Origin: JBOFSQ01 sp051651625
GTDB lineage: Bacteria; Planctomycetota; Planctomycetia; Pirellulales; Thermoguttaceae
Length of the DNA stretch: 64,000 bases
NCBI GenBank assembly: GCA_051651625.1
Contig: JBOFSQ010000038.1
Coordinates: forward strand, 17,764-81,763
Direction: 5' to 3'
The position numbers and the translations under genes are program-made. The notes under the pieces are model-generated. The model ran no database searches, was not told where the DNA came from, and was given only the letters and a program-made list of their open reading frames with translations. Position 1 is the stretch's first letter; each line of letters opens with the position of its first letter. Positions 33,583 through 41,909 of the stretch are shown here, piece after piece.

Positions 33583-35886
33583 ATGTCACACAAACACCGT
33601 TTTGAAGTCCACGACGATTTCACGTCTGCTCACGCGGCGAGTAGCAACGCTGCTGCGGTGCCGGAAAGTTCTGCGCCGGTACGGCGCGAGCGGGCCGTTC
33701 CGCTCGTCGATGACAGCGACACCGACATCGAAGAATCGCCGCCCGGATACGTTCAAATCTTGAACGCGGTGAAGAGTTTTTGTGCGCCGTTTTTGCCGCT
33801 GGTGTGGAACTACGTTGCGAAGTTCGTCACGCTCACAAAAGGCGGATACGTCATGATTGGCGGCGGTGTCGTTGCTGGTGCGGTCACCGCTGTGGCGTTC
33901 GCGTCGCAAATACTTGCACGCAAAAAAACTGACGAAGAACCAAGCGACACCGCAAACGCAACGAAACAACGCGAACCAAAAACTCCCAAACTCGAAACCG
34001 CCAAAAAACAAAACCACACAACGCCAGCCGACGAAAACGCATCACCGCGTTCCGACTGGAGAACGAAAATCGCACTCGGCTCGACCGCCGCCGCAATCGT
34101 TGTCGCTGCTGCGGCATCGTTTGTCGCGTTACAGATGCGCAAGTCTGGCGACACGCCCGCACCGGACGAATCACTCGCCATCGAAAACGCCGTTCCGCCA
34201 GAAGACGGCTCGTCGCCACCGCAACCAGTATTCGTCGATCTCATGCCGGAATCGCCCGCTGCGTCAACCGCAACAACGACCGCACCACAAAACCAGTGGA
34301 CGCCCGTCGTCGCCCCACCAATCGCAAGCACGACGCCAGCACCATTGCCCGAAACGTCAATGCCAGTGCCAAACCTCTTTGCCGACAACACGCTCCCGCC
34401 AGTCAACACGCCTGCGCCGAATTCGATGTCGTTCGCAGAGCCGCCGCTAACCGCGTTCACCGAACCACCGCCCGAAGTCGTCTCGATGCCGATTGAACGC
34501 GAACCGCTGGTACCGTCGCGTTCGGCGTTCGAGAAGTCCGTGACTGCGGTGTCACCACTCGTCGAATCGGTCGTGGCGGCACCGTCGCCAGTGTCAACGT
34601 TGCCAACGTTGTCGTCACCAGCATCGTTATCTGCGCCAGCGTTGACAACGTTGTCGTCGCCAGCACCAGTGCCAGCGTCGTTTGCCGATTCGCGTAGCGC
34701 GCCGGAAGTCGCGCCGCTGGCAGCGATTCCTCGTGTACCCGAACCGATTGTGAATGACATGTCTGCATCGAACACGCCTCTTGCAACGCCGTTCACGCCG
34801 CCGCCGACGGAGACGCAGCCGTTACCGGCACCCGCACCAATCGTTGCCGTCGCCCCAGACATCGTGGCACCACCGGAGCCGTTTGTGTCGCTGTTAAGTC
34901 GTCCAGTCACGCCGCCGGTTGTGCATGCGGCAGAGGCGTCGCCATTCGTTCCCGACGACCCAATCGTTGCGGCGATGCCAGTTACGCCAACGATGTCAAG
35001 CGTTGTCGAACGAGTTCAAGACGTTCAGCGTGATCTTTTGAGTTCACCAGTTGCCCCACCGGTTGCGGCGAGGGTGACTCCGGTTACTACGCCGGTCATT
35101 GTCGAAGACGCACCGTTTCTACCAGAAAACGAAGACCTTACGAACTTGCTTCCGCGTCAATCTACGATGTCACCGCCACTCGTCGCGTCGGCTGTTCCTA
35201 TGCCGGTTCCGATGTCGGCACCGCCAACAACGATACCACCGCTGATGATGTCGGATGTACAACCCAAATATCAGACCGCGTCGCCACCGGTGACAGACAA
35301 ATCACTCGCCGCATTTGCACCATTACAAAACGCGCCCAACGTCTCACAAACGCCACAACCCGGTTCGCTCTATCGCGTTCAAAAGGGAGACAACTTCTGG
35401 ACGATTGCCCAAACGGCTTACGGTTCGCCGAAGTGGTATCGTGACCTCGCGTTTTACAACCGTGGACGAGTTACGAACCCCGCACAAATTGAAGGGGCCG
35501 TAATCGACATCCCGACTCTCGACGCCCTACAACGCTTCGTCTCGCAAGAAAATGCCGTGGCCAATTCGCAGGTACAAAACGCCACAACCGCAATGCCGCT
35601 CGTCAACAGTACCGCTGGCGGTTCACCCGTTGCGACGGCAACATTCAGACCGCGCTCTTCGGAACAGCCGCCGGTAGGGAGCACGATTTACATCGTTCAA
35701 TCTGGGGAGACGCTGGCATCAATCGCCGAAACGAAACTGGGGAGCCGTCAACTCGCGGCAGAGATCGCCCGACTCAATCCGCAAAAAGTCGGCACCGACG
35801 GAGCAGTCGTAGCGGGAACGGAACTTTTTATACCGCGTCCGCAATCTCGCCAGTCAACAGCGGCCTACACCCGAAGGACGCTTTGA
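33583..35886 (+). CDS. Membrane-anchored Pro-rich protein with two C-terminal LysM domains
   Basis: This is a 767-residue protein. Two hydrophobic segments lie near 85-110 (GGYVMIGGGVVAGAVTAVAFA) and 165-185 (STAAAIVVAAAASFVALQM). A very long Pro/Ala/Ser/Thr/Val-rich linker (about 200-580) follows. The first LysM runs from YRVQKGDNFWTIAQTAYG, near residue 590. The second runs from YIVQSGETLASIAETKLG, near residue 705, ending in LFIPRPQ. LysM domains bind peptidoglycan or other GlcNAc polymers, so it probably links membrane and cell wall. It lies just after rsmH, whose neighbours are normally cell-wall genes. Confidence 0.8.
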   Translation: MSHKHRFEVHDDFTSAHAASSNAAAVPESSAPVRRERAVPLVDDSDTDIEESPPGYVQILNAVKSFCAPFLPLVWNYVAKFVTLTKGGYVMIGGGVVAGAVTAVAFASQILARKKTDEEPSDTANATKQREPKTPKLETAKKQNHTTPADENASPRSDWRTKIALGSTAAAIVVAAAASFVALQMRKSGDTPAPDESLAIENAVPPEDGSSPPQPVFVDLMPESPAASTATTTAPQNQWTPVVAPPIASTTPAPLPETSMPVPNLFADNTLPPVNTPAPNSMSFAEPPLTAFTEPPPEVVSMPIEREPLVPSRSAFEKSVTAVSPLVESVVAAPSPVSTLPTLSSPASLSAPALTTLSSPAPVPASFADSRSAPEVAPLAAIPRVPEPIVNDMSASNTPLATPFTPPPTETQPLPAPAPIVAVAPDIVAPPEPFVSLLSRPVTPPVVHAAEASPFVPDDPIVAAMPVTPTMSSVVERVQDVQRDLLSSPVAPPVAARVTPVTTPVIVEDAPFLPENEDLTNLLPRQSTMSPPLVASAVPMPVPMSAPPTTIPPLMMSDVQPKYQTASPPVTDKSLAAFAPLQNAPNVSQTPQPGSLYRVQKGDNFWTIAQTAYGSPKWYRDLAFYNRGRVTNPAQIEGAVIDIPTLDALQRFVSQENAVANSQVQNATTAMPLVNSTAGGSPVATATFRPRSSEQPPVGSTIYIVQSGETLASIAETKLGSRQLAAEIARLNPQKVGTDGAVVAGTELFIPRPQSRQSTAAYTRRTL

Positions 35887-35911
35887 ACTTGAACTTGGTT
35901 CTGTGGTGTCG

Positions 35912-36090
35912 TTGATTGGTGGTTCTTTTTTGTTCACACGGAGGCACAGAGGCACGGAGGAGAGAACGCAGAACACGCGGAAAAACGGAAGACACGGAAT
36001 TCAGAACTTCCGCGTCTTTCCGTACTTCCGCGATTTCCGCGTTAAAACTCTTCTCTGTGCCTCCGTGCCTTTGTGTGAGAAAAAAGCACC
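35912..36090. repeat. Inverted repeat, family D, copy 3
   Basis: The outer arms GGTTCTTTTTTGTTCACACG and CTTTGTGTGAGAAAAAAGCA pair. Inner arms CGGAGGCACAGAGGCACGG and CTGTGCCTCCGTGCC also pair, as do AACGCAGAACACGCGGAA and TTCCGCGATTTCCGCGTT. This is the longest copy and lies between the LysM gene and coaE. Confidence 0.75.
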
Positions 36091-36153
36091 GCCAGCAATG
36101 CAATGCCGTCATGGTGAACAAATAACGGTTACGCAATTTTTGGAGGTACACCG

Positions 36154-36750
36154 ATGGACCGGCGACCGCGTCTCATTGGACTTGTTGGCGGGATTGCCAG
36201 TGGGAAGTCGCACGTTGCCGCTGCGTTTGAACGGCGCGGTGCCGTTGTTCTGCGTGCCGACGAAATCGCACACAAACTTCTCGACACGCCCGAAGTTGCG
36301 TGCGCGCTACGTCAACGTTTTGGCGAATCGGTCTTTGACGGCGAAACGGTGAGCCGCAAAAAACTAGCCGCAAAAGTCTTTGGGGAATCGGCGTCGTGCT
36401 GTGATCTTGCGTTTCTCGAAGCCTCGCTGCATCCGCGTGTCACTTGCGTTATCCAGCGAGAAATTGCGACGGCGGCGACGCGAGTGCCGCCACCGCCACT
36501 CATCGTCATTGACGCACCGCTCTTACTGGAAGTTGGCCTTGTTGGTTTAGTCGATGAAGTGTTGTTCGTCGATACGCCGGACTCGGTGCGTGCCGAACGG
36601 TGCGAAAAACGTGGCTGGAGCCGCGAACAACTCGCCGCACGCGAAGCCCGACAGTGGCCGCTAGAACGCAAAAAGATGGCCGCCGACGCTGTTGTCGATG
36701 GCACTCTGACTCCAGATGAGCTGGATGTTCGTCTCGCCGAGTTGGTCTAA
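36154..36750 (+). CDS. coaE: Dephospho-CoA kinase
   Basis: CoaE phosphorylates the 3'-hydroxyl of dephospho-CoA in the last step of coenzyme A synthesis. The 198-residue length is normal. The P-loop is LVGGIASGKSHVA (residues ~9-20). The family-typical LRADEIAH and IDAPLLLEVGL segments follow, and the lid region is RGWSREQLAAREARQW. GGAGGT six bases upstream of ATG 36154 is a strong ribosome-binding site. Confidence 0.92.
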   Translation: MDRRPRLIGLVGGIASGKSHVAAAFERRGAVVLRADEIAHKLLDTPEVACALRQRFGESVFDGETVSRKKLAAKVFGESASCCDLAFLEASLHPRVTCVIQREIATAATRVPPPPLIVIDAPLLLEVGLVGLVDEVLFVDTPDSVRAERCEKRGWSREQLAAREARQWPLERKKMAADAVVDGTLTPDELDVRLAELV

Positions 36751-37078
36751 AAATGCCGAGATGTCTAAAAATGCAACAACCTGCGTGTGTTTTTTCGATA
36801 CACTCCTGCGGTTTTGGTGTGGCATACTCCGTTTTTGAGGCACAAGCTGGCCTGAAACTAGCCAACAGTCAATCACGCCTGTCAACATAAAACCGCAGAA
36901 AAACGGCGAAAAAGATGTTTTTTTGCAAAAAGTGGAGAAAATTTACGGAGTGGCTTGGGAGATGCTATTGTCCTATTCCAACGAATGGCGTCCTTTCGCC
37001 GGTGAAAAATACGGTAGAATGATTTCCGTCGCCAAAAAAGAAAAGTGTTCCGCAAACTGTTTGTAAAGGAGAATTACG
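36751..37078. promoter_or_regulatory. Upstream region of the PEP-CTERM gene pair
   Basis: I see no gene in this 328-bp stretch. It is more A/T-rich than its surroundings. A TAGAAT at 37015-37020 could be a -10 element about 58 bases before the start of the first PEP-CTERM gene, but no convincing -35 is present. AAAGGAGAA directly precedes ATG 37079. Confidence 0.35.
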
Positions 37079-37843
37079 ATGAAAAAGTTAGCTGCGTTCG
37101 TTTCGGTTGCCCTGCTTGTCGCCTTTATGGCATCAGCCGCCTATGCCGATGTCATCTTGACGGGTGAGCTTTTGAACGGTGGTAAGGTTGGTACTCAGTT
37201 CTACTACACCACAAACGGCAGCCAGAATCCTGCGTCAACTGCTCCGTGGGTTGTCACATCCGGTTCAGAACAGCACAAAGACACGTTCTTCGCCTTTTGT
37301 GGCGACTTGGAAACGTCAATGAGTGCCGCTTTCAGCGGAACAGGGCAAGAATACAAGGTCGGTTCTTTGTCCCACATTGGCCTAGAGCGACAACAGATTC
37401 AAGCTTTGACCACGCTGTTCAGCCACACTTACTCTGCCGCGTTCAGTGGAGGAAGTGTAATCAATGCTAACGTAGCTTCAGCAATCCAAGCGGTGACTTG
37501 GGAAATCATCAATGAACCCGGAATTTGGGGCATGGGGAGCGGTAACGTGGTTTTCAATCAGGGCGGTGATGGTGGCCCCGGAATCTACGCCCAAATGTTC
37601 CTCAGCGCACTTCAAGGTGAACGCAGTTGGGATTTGAGTACATACGGTCTTGGTAACTACACAACGGCCACGCACTATGATTATGTCGCATACTACACCG
37701 AAGGCGACATAAGCCAGCCGCTCATCCGTGTTGTCGGTGGTGCGACCGCTACGCCAGAACCAGCAACTCTGCTCATACTGGGTCTTGGCGCCTTGGTTGG
37801 ACTTCCGCTAGTGACACGCAGATCGCGTAAAAACGCTGCGTAG
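37079..37843 (+). CDS. PEP-CTERM sorting-domain protein 1
   Basis: This 254-residue exported protein has a signal peptide (FVSVALLVAFMASAAYA, cleaved near 23) and a C-terminal sorting signal. The signal consists of ATPEPATLLILGLG (Pro-Glu-Pro box plus hydrophobic helix) and the basic end TRRSRKNAA. Exosortase recognises this signal for surface or extracellular-matrix attachment. The central domain, with FFAFCGDLETSM and IQAVTWEIINEPG, resembles exported proteins of this class without a known activity. No exosortase gene lies in the window. A strong terminator follows. Confidence 0.88.
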   Translation: MKKLAAFVSVALLVAFMASAAYADVILTGELLNGGKVGTQFYYTTNGSQNPASTAPWVVTSGSEQHKDTFFAFCGDLETSMSAAFSGTGQEYKVGSLSHIGLERQQIQALTTLFSHTYSAAFSGGSVINANVASAIQAVTWEIINEPGIWGMGSGNVVFNQGGDGGPGIYAQMFLSALQGERSWDLSTYGLGNYTTATHYDYVAYYTEGDISQPLIRVVGGATATPEPATLLILGLGALVGLPLVTRRSRKNAA

Positions 37844-37903
37844 CGGTTGTCTTGCTGAACCAGAAACGCCGGAGGCGGATTGTACCTCTCCGGCACTTTT
37901 ACT
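37738..37903 (+). repeat. Direct repeat: PEP-CTERM tail plus terminator (partner at 38633-38806)
   Basis: The region encoding the PEP-CTERM tail, the stop codon and the downstream hairpin is repeated almost exactly after the second gene. Identity runs through synonymous positions and beyond the stop codon (GTAGCGGTTGTCTTGCT follows both). The copies differ mainly in the loop and stem of the terminator. Upstream of this segment the two genes are unrelated. Confidence 0.85.
37868..37900 (+). terminator. Rho-independent terminator after PEP-CTERM gene 1
   Basis: GCCGGAG and CTCCGGC form the stem, with an imperfect inner part, followed by ACTTTT. It is weaker than the copy at 38763-38803. Confidence 0.65.
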
Positions 37904-37949
37904 TGCAAACAATTTTCCTGTAACCCACTTTCAAGAATTGAGGATTCAA

Positions 37950-38738
37950 ATGAGAACTACTATCACGACAGCTTTTGCAATGTGTGCTTTTCTGGCTTTT
38001 ACGGCTCTGGCCAACGCAGACGTTATGCCCTTCAATTACACAAAGTCTTTTGATGGCCAAAACGCGAGACTCTACAACATTTTCAACGGCGTTTTTGATA
38101 CCAGCCTGAATGGTAATAAACCGCTCTGGGAAACTTACGGTATGGCCAATCCGGGGACGATTCAAGCCAATGACGCAAGAGTTTATGGCCTTGGTGGGAT
38201 TTGGGGAGAGGCGTCAAACTTTGAGATTTTTGGGGACACGACATCAGACGTTTACAGTACCAGTAGTCTCGGACAAATCAGCAGCGTTAACAGCCTGAAA
38301 CAGTTTTATAACAATCAGCCGCTTTTCAACGACCCGGCATACACAGGTAGTTTGAACTTCAGCATCAGCAACTCGAATGGCAAATTCTACTCAAATATCA
38401 ACGACTTTGCCAACATGTCATATTTATGGACAGAGTTCGATGATGATGCGAACGTCAACCACTTCATGTATTTTGACGTAACTTCCCTGATGGAAAGCGT
38501 TTTCCCAAATTTGAATTTTGGGTACACGTCAGCTTATCTTGTCGCTTACGAAGATCGTCTGTACGACAAAGGAAGAAATGTTAACTGGGATGGTGACTAC
38601 AACGACGGGATGTTTTTGGTTTTCAACAATGCCGGTGCGACTGCCACGCCAGAACCAGCAACTCTGCTCATACTGGGGCTTGGTGGCTTGGTCGGACTCC
38701 CGCTAGTGACACGCAGATCGCGTAAAAACGCTGCGTAG
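37950..38738 (+). CDS. PEP-CTERM sorting-domain protein 2
   Basis: This 262-residue exported protein starts at ATG 37950 with TTGAGG seven bases upstream. The signal peptide is TTAFAMCAFLAFTALANA. The mature domain (VMPFNYTKSFDGQNARLYN and onward) is rich in Asn, Tyr, Phe and Asp, with no enzymatic motif. YLVAYEDRLYDKGRNVNWDG near the end resembles the end of other PEP-CTERM ectodomains. The C-terminal sorting signal ATPEPATLLILGLG with TRRSRKNAA is nearly identical to that of the preceding gene, down to the DNA. Confidence 0.88.
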   Translation: MRTTITTAFAMCAFLAFTALANADVMPFNYTKSFDGQNARLYNIFNGVFDTSLNGNKPLWETYGMANPGTIQANDARVYGLGGIWGEASNFEIFGDTTSDVYSTSSLGQISSVNSLKQFYNNQPLFNDPAYTGSLNFSISNSNGKFYSNINDFANMSYLWTEFDDDANVNHFMYFDVTSLMESVFPNLNFGYTSAYLVAYEDRLYDKGRNVNWDGDYNDGMFLVFNNAGATATPEPATLLILGLGGLVGLPLVTRRSRKNAA

Positions 38739-38762
38739 CGGTTGTCTTGCTAGAACACCAGA

Positions 38763-38803
38763 AACGCCGGAAGAGGCTTGTACTCCTCTTCCGGCGTTTT
38801 TTT
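38763..38803 (+). terminator. Strong rho-independent terminator after PEP-CTERM gene 2
   Basis: A 14-bp stem, AACGCCGGAAGAGG pairing with CCTCTTCCGGCGTT, flanks a short loop and is followed by a run of seven T. Confidence 0.92.
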
Positions 38804-38897
38804 GCTTGTGTGTAGCGGTAGGGCTTGACGCATCCTGCGTTGTCCGCGAAAATGCTACCTCAATTCTGCCCACACAAACCAAGCGCGAGCAAATCAA

Positions 38898-39806
38898 ATG
38901 GGGTTCCAAGACAGAGACTATCTCCGCGACTTTTCTTATGGCGACGGCGGGTACTACCGTTCGCGCGGCGAAATGATGATGGTCACAAAAATCATCATCG
39001 TTAACGTTGCACTCTTCCTGCTCAACGGTCTTCTCTTCGCGCAAAACGATTTGTTGTTTCGGTGGATGTCGGTCTACGGTTGGACGCCGCTCGATCCGCT
39101 CTTCTACTGGCAGTTTCTCACCTACGGTTTCGCACACTCGCCTAACGATCTGTGGCACATCGGGGGCAACATGCTCTCGCTTTTCTTTCTTGGCTACGCC
39201 GTCGAAGAACGGCTCGGTGCGTGGGAGTTTCTGCGGTTTTACTTGCTGACGATTGTTCTCGGCGGAATCGTCTACTCGCTCATTAATCTCGGCACAAACG
39301 CATCGTGTCTCGGCGCATCGGGCGGTGTGACGGGCGTGGTGATGCTCTTCATTTTGTGGTACCCGCACCGCACGCTTTTGATTTGGGGCGTGCTCCCGAT
39401 GCCAGCGTGGGTAATCGGCGCGGTGATTGTTGGAATGGAGTTTTTCGGCATGCTCGGAACGGGCCGCCAAGACGTTGCGTACAGCGTTCACATCGTCGGA
39501 ATCGCAACGGCGTTTCTGTATGTCCAGTGGCGAAACAAGTTTGGCGACCTCGGTAACATTTTGAAACCGCTCCAGCGACTCTGGTCGAATTCGATGCGAC
39601 GCATGACGAAAGCACCAACAAAGAAAGCAACGCTTCGCGTCTACGAACCACTCGACGACGACGAAGAAGCAAAATTAGCGCATCGCGTTGACGAAATCCT
39701 CCTCAAATACGCACAGCACGGCGAAGCAAGTCTGTCGCGTGAAGAACGCGAAATCCTCCAAAAAGCCAGCGGAAAATACCGCGCCAAACACGGAATCGAA
39801 TCATGA
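38898..39806 (+). CDS. Rhomboid family intramembrane serine protease
   Basis: This 302-residue membrane protease cleaves transmembrane substrates within the bilayer. The catalytic Ser141 is in GASGGVTG and the His198 is in AYSVHIVG. The loop HIGGN (H87, N91) gives the oxyanion-type residues. Six hydrophobic helices are visible. The C-terminal ~85 residues form a cytoplasmic tail (LDDDEEAKLAHRVDEILLKY, then LSREEREILQKAS) typical of rhomboids with a C-terminal DUF6576-like segment. The stop overlaps the gcvPB start by four bases. Confidence 0.9.
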   Translation: MGFQDRDYLRDFSYGDGGYYRSRGEMMMVTKIIIVNVALFLLNGLLFAQNDLLFRWMSVYGWTPLDPLFYWQFLTYGFAHSPNDLWHIGGNMLSLFFLGYAVEERLGAWEFLRFYLLTIVLGGIVYSLINLGTNASCLGASGGVTGVVMLFILWYPHRTLLIWGVLPMPAWVIGAVIVGMEFFGMLGTGRQDVAYSVHIVGIATAFLYVQWRNKFGDLGNILKPLQRLWSNSMRRMTKAPTKKATLRVYEPLDDDEEAKLAHRVDEILLKYAQHGEASLSREEREILQKASGKYRAKHGIES

Positions 39807-41263
39807 CACTCTCCCCATCCGAACCGCTTCTGTTTGAAATTTCGCGTACAGGTCGTCGCGCGATGACGCTGCCGTCACTCGACGTTGCGCAAAAACCGCT
39901 CGCGGACATTTTGCCACGCGAATGTCTCGCCGATGCGCCGCCGCAACTTCCAGAGTTAACCGAACTCGATGTTGTCCGCCACTACACGCGACTTGCGTCG
40001 CAGAACATGTCGGTCGATACGAACTTTTATCCGCTCGGATCGTGTACGATGAAATACAATCCGAAGCGTCACGAGCGGTGGGCGGCGATGCCGCAGTTTA
40101 CAGGGAATCACCCGTATCAGCGCGAAGACGACATGCAAGGACAGCTTGCAATCCTCTGGGAATTGCAAGGGATGCTGGCCGAAATCAGCGGACTTCCGGC
40201 GGTCTCGCTCCAAGCGGCGGCGGGGGCGCACGGCGAGTTAACCGCACTACTCGTCGCGTCAAAATACTTGCAAGACCGCGACGGACGACGACGCTCAACC
40301 GTCATCGTCCCCGACGGTGCGCACGGAACAAATCCCGCGAGTGCAGCGTTTGCTGGTTTCAAAACGGTTGAAATTAAAAGTTCGCCCGACGGACTAATCG
40401 ACCTCAACGACCTAGCAGAAAAACTGAACGACGACGTCGCAGTTTTGATGCTAACCAATCCAAACACGCTCGGTCTTTTCGAGACCAACATCGTTGAGAT
40501 ATGCCAGCGAGTTCACGCGGTTGGCGGTTTGGTTTACAACGATGGTGCGAACATGAACGCCATCGCTGGCGTTGCGCGTCCGGGAGACTTCGGTGCAGAT
40601 ATGATGCACTTTAACGTTCACAAGACGTTCTCGACGCCGCACGGCGCGGGCGGCCCCGGCGCAGGGCCAATCGCCGTGACCGACGTACTCGCACCGTATT
40701 TGCCGCTGCCGATTGTCGTTAATGACGGTTCGCGTTATCAACTTGAGTTTGACAGACCGAAGTCGATAGGTCGTGTTCGCTCGTTTTTCGGGAGCGTCGG
40801 TGTACTCAACCGCGCGTATTTCTACTTGCGTTCGCTCGGCGGGCGCGGTGTACGCGAGATGAGTGAAGACGCCGTTCTCGCTGCGAACTATCTGCTTGCA
40901 CAACTCAAAGACGTGCTTGACGTTCCGTATCAGCGTGGTTGTTTGCACGAGTTTGTTGCGAGTGCGAAGCGTCTCAAAGCAGAGCGCGGCATCACTGCGA
41001 TGGACATTGCAAAACGTCTCCTCGACTTCGGTTTTCACGCGCCGACAGTTTATTTCCCGCTCATCGTGCAAGAGGCGTTGATGATGGAGCCGACCGAAAC
41101 GGAGTCGCGCGAAACGCTCGACGCTTTTGCGGCTGCGGTTCGCGCGATTGTTTCCGAGGAAACGAATCACCTCCGCCAAGCCCCGCACACACTCGCCACG
41201 AGTCGCCCCGACGAAGTCAACGCCGCAAAGAAACCGGTGCTCGTGGCCGCAACGCGCGGGTGA
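39803..41263 (+). CDS. gcvPB: Glycine dehydrogenase (decarboxylating) subunit 2, P protein
   Basis: This is subunit 2 of the two-subunit glycine cleavage P protein, which decarboxylates glycine with pyridoxal phosphate and passes the aminomethyl group to the lipoyl H protein. The 486-residue length fits. The PLP Lys274 lies in HFNVHKTFSTPHG, followed by the Gly-rich loop AGGPGAGP. GSCTMKYNPK and DGAHGTNPASAA are also conserved. Subunit 1 (gcvPA), gcvT and gcvH are not in the window. Translation may be coupled to the rhomboid gene through ATGA. Confidence 0.9.
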   Translation: MTLSPSEPLLFEISRTGRRAMTLPSLDVAQKPLADILPRECLADAPPQLPELTELDVVRHYTRLASQNMSVDTNFYPLGSCTMKYNPKRHERWAAMPQFTGNHPYQREDDMQGQLAILWELQGMLAEISGLPAVSLQAAAGAHGELTALLVASKYLQDRDGRRRSTVIVPDGAHGTNPASAAFAGFKTVEIKSSPDGLIDLNDLAEKLNDDVAVLMLTNPNTLGLFETNIVEICQRVHAVGGLVYNDGANMNAIAGVARPGDFGADMMHFNVHKTFSTPHGAGGPGAGPIAVTDVLAPYLPLPIVVNDGSRYQLEFDRPKSIGRVRSFFGSVGVLNRAYFYLRSLGGRGVREMSEDAVLAANYLLAQLKDVLDVPYQRGCLHEFVASAKRLKAERGITAMDIAKRLLDFGFHAPTVYFPLIVQEALMMEPTETESRETLDAFAAAVRAIVSEETNHLRQAPHTLATSRPDEVNAAKKPVLVAATRG

Positions 41264-41577
41264 AAATTGTTCACGCCACGTTTCGTCCACGCCGCGTACT
41301 CGGCGGGAACGGGAATCCATCCGGCAGAATGCGTGTTGATGGCGTGGCACGGAAAATCAGAACACGAAGCGTAAGCGAGTGCCAGAATCGCCGTTTGACG
41401 CAGAGACCATTATTCCTGCGCAGGCAGGAATCCAAATCACACGCGACAAGCAACGCGATAGCGCAACTGGGAACGCGGGCGTCCCGCCCGCATGCGCGAA
41501 AGTTGACGCCAACGCATTGCAGCCAAGACACCCGCGATCCGACAAAACGCCGCGCACAACTTCCCCGCGCGTCTCGC
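41264..41577. repeat. Nest of dispersed repeats after gcvPB
   Basis: This gap contains several repeat types in sequence: CGTACTCGGCGGGAACGGGA (41294-41313, also near 59532), a family A unit (41359-41390), a family B unit (TATTCCTGCGCAGGCAGGAA, 41411-41430) and the palindromic GCGGGCGTCCCGCCCGC (41475-41491). Short frames reading GNAGVPPACA and similar are translations of these repeats. I see no gene. Confidence 0.7.
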
Positions 41578-41605
41578 TTGCCAAAAACGCGAAAACCGCT
41601 ATGCT
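41578..41605 (+). promoter_or_regulatory. Candidate sigma-70 promoter
   Basis: TTGCCA (41578-41583) and TATGCT (41600-41605) are separated by 16 bases. They lie about 49 bases before the ATG of the 41-codon ORF at 41654. This match to the consensus was found by eye and has not been tested statistically. Confidence 0.4.
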
Positions 41606-41653
41606 TTCGCACCCGTCAAACGTGGCCGGTCTCAACTTCACTGGGAGAACGCT

Positions 41654-41779
41654 ATGAACATCCAAATCAATCGTGCTGGAACGTGGCAAGAAGTTTCGCA
41701 GTCGGAACTCATTGAACTGGTTCGCGCCGAAATAGGAGCCGGAAAGAAGGCGGTACTCCGCCGTATTGACGGACAGTGA
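41654..41779 (+). CDS. 41-residue protein similar to the N-terminus of the GYF-like membrane protein
   Basis: MNIQINRAGTWQEVSQSELI matches residues 1-20 of the protein encoded at 2289-3020 at about 13 of 20 positions. The similarity fades after about residue 24 (ELVRAEI). The stop comes after KAVLRRIDGQ. Upstream is GGGAGAACGCT, close to a ribosome-binding site. It may be a genuine small protein with half of the domain, or the truncated 5' end of a paralogue whose remainder was replaced by the repeats that follow. Confidence 0.5.
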   Translation: MNIQINRAGTWQEVSQSELIELVRAEIGAGKKAVLRRIDGQ

Positions 41780-41812
41780 AAACGTCGCCGATACGATTGC
41801 ATCCGCACGCAT

Positions 41813-41876
41813 CGTCATTGCCGCGAAAGCGGGAATCCAGAATCGGAGCGGGAAGCGTAAGCGAGTGGCAGAATCG
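41813..41876 (+). repeat. Composite dispersed repeat (families B and A)
   Basis: CGTCATTGCCGCGAAAGCGG (a diverged family B unit) is followed by the family A unit GGAAGCGTAAGCGAGTGGCA. It lies just upstream of the aminotransferase gene and contributes spurious in-frame codons to the longer frame starting at 41766. Confidence 0.7.
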
Positions 41877-41909
41877 CACCTACCTCAACACAACTTGAAA
41901 ACCAAACAA

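Noticed and set aside
33810..34910. 366-codon open frame opposite the Pro-rich LysM gene
   Set aside because: The Gly/Thr/Ala-rich translation is the complement of Pro/Ala/Val codons in the real gene; two LysM domains validate the plus strand.
41379..41657. 92-codon frame reading GNAGVPPACA
   Set aside because: It is a translation of the palindromic GCGGGCGTCCCGCCCGC repeat and neighbouring elements.
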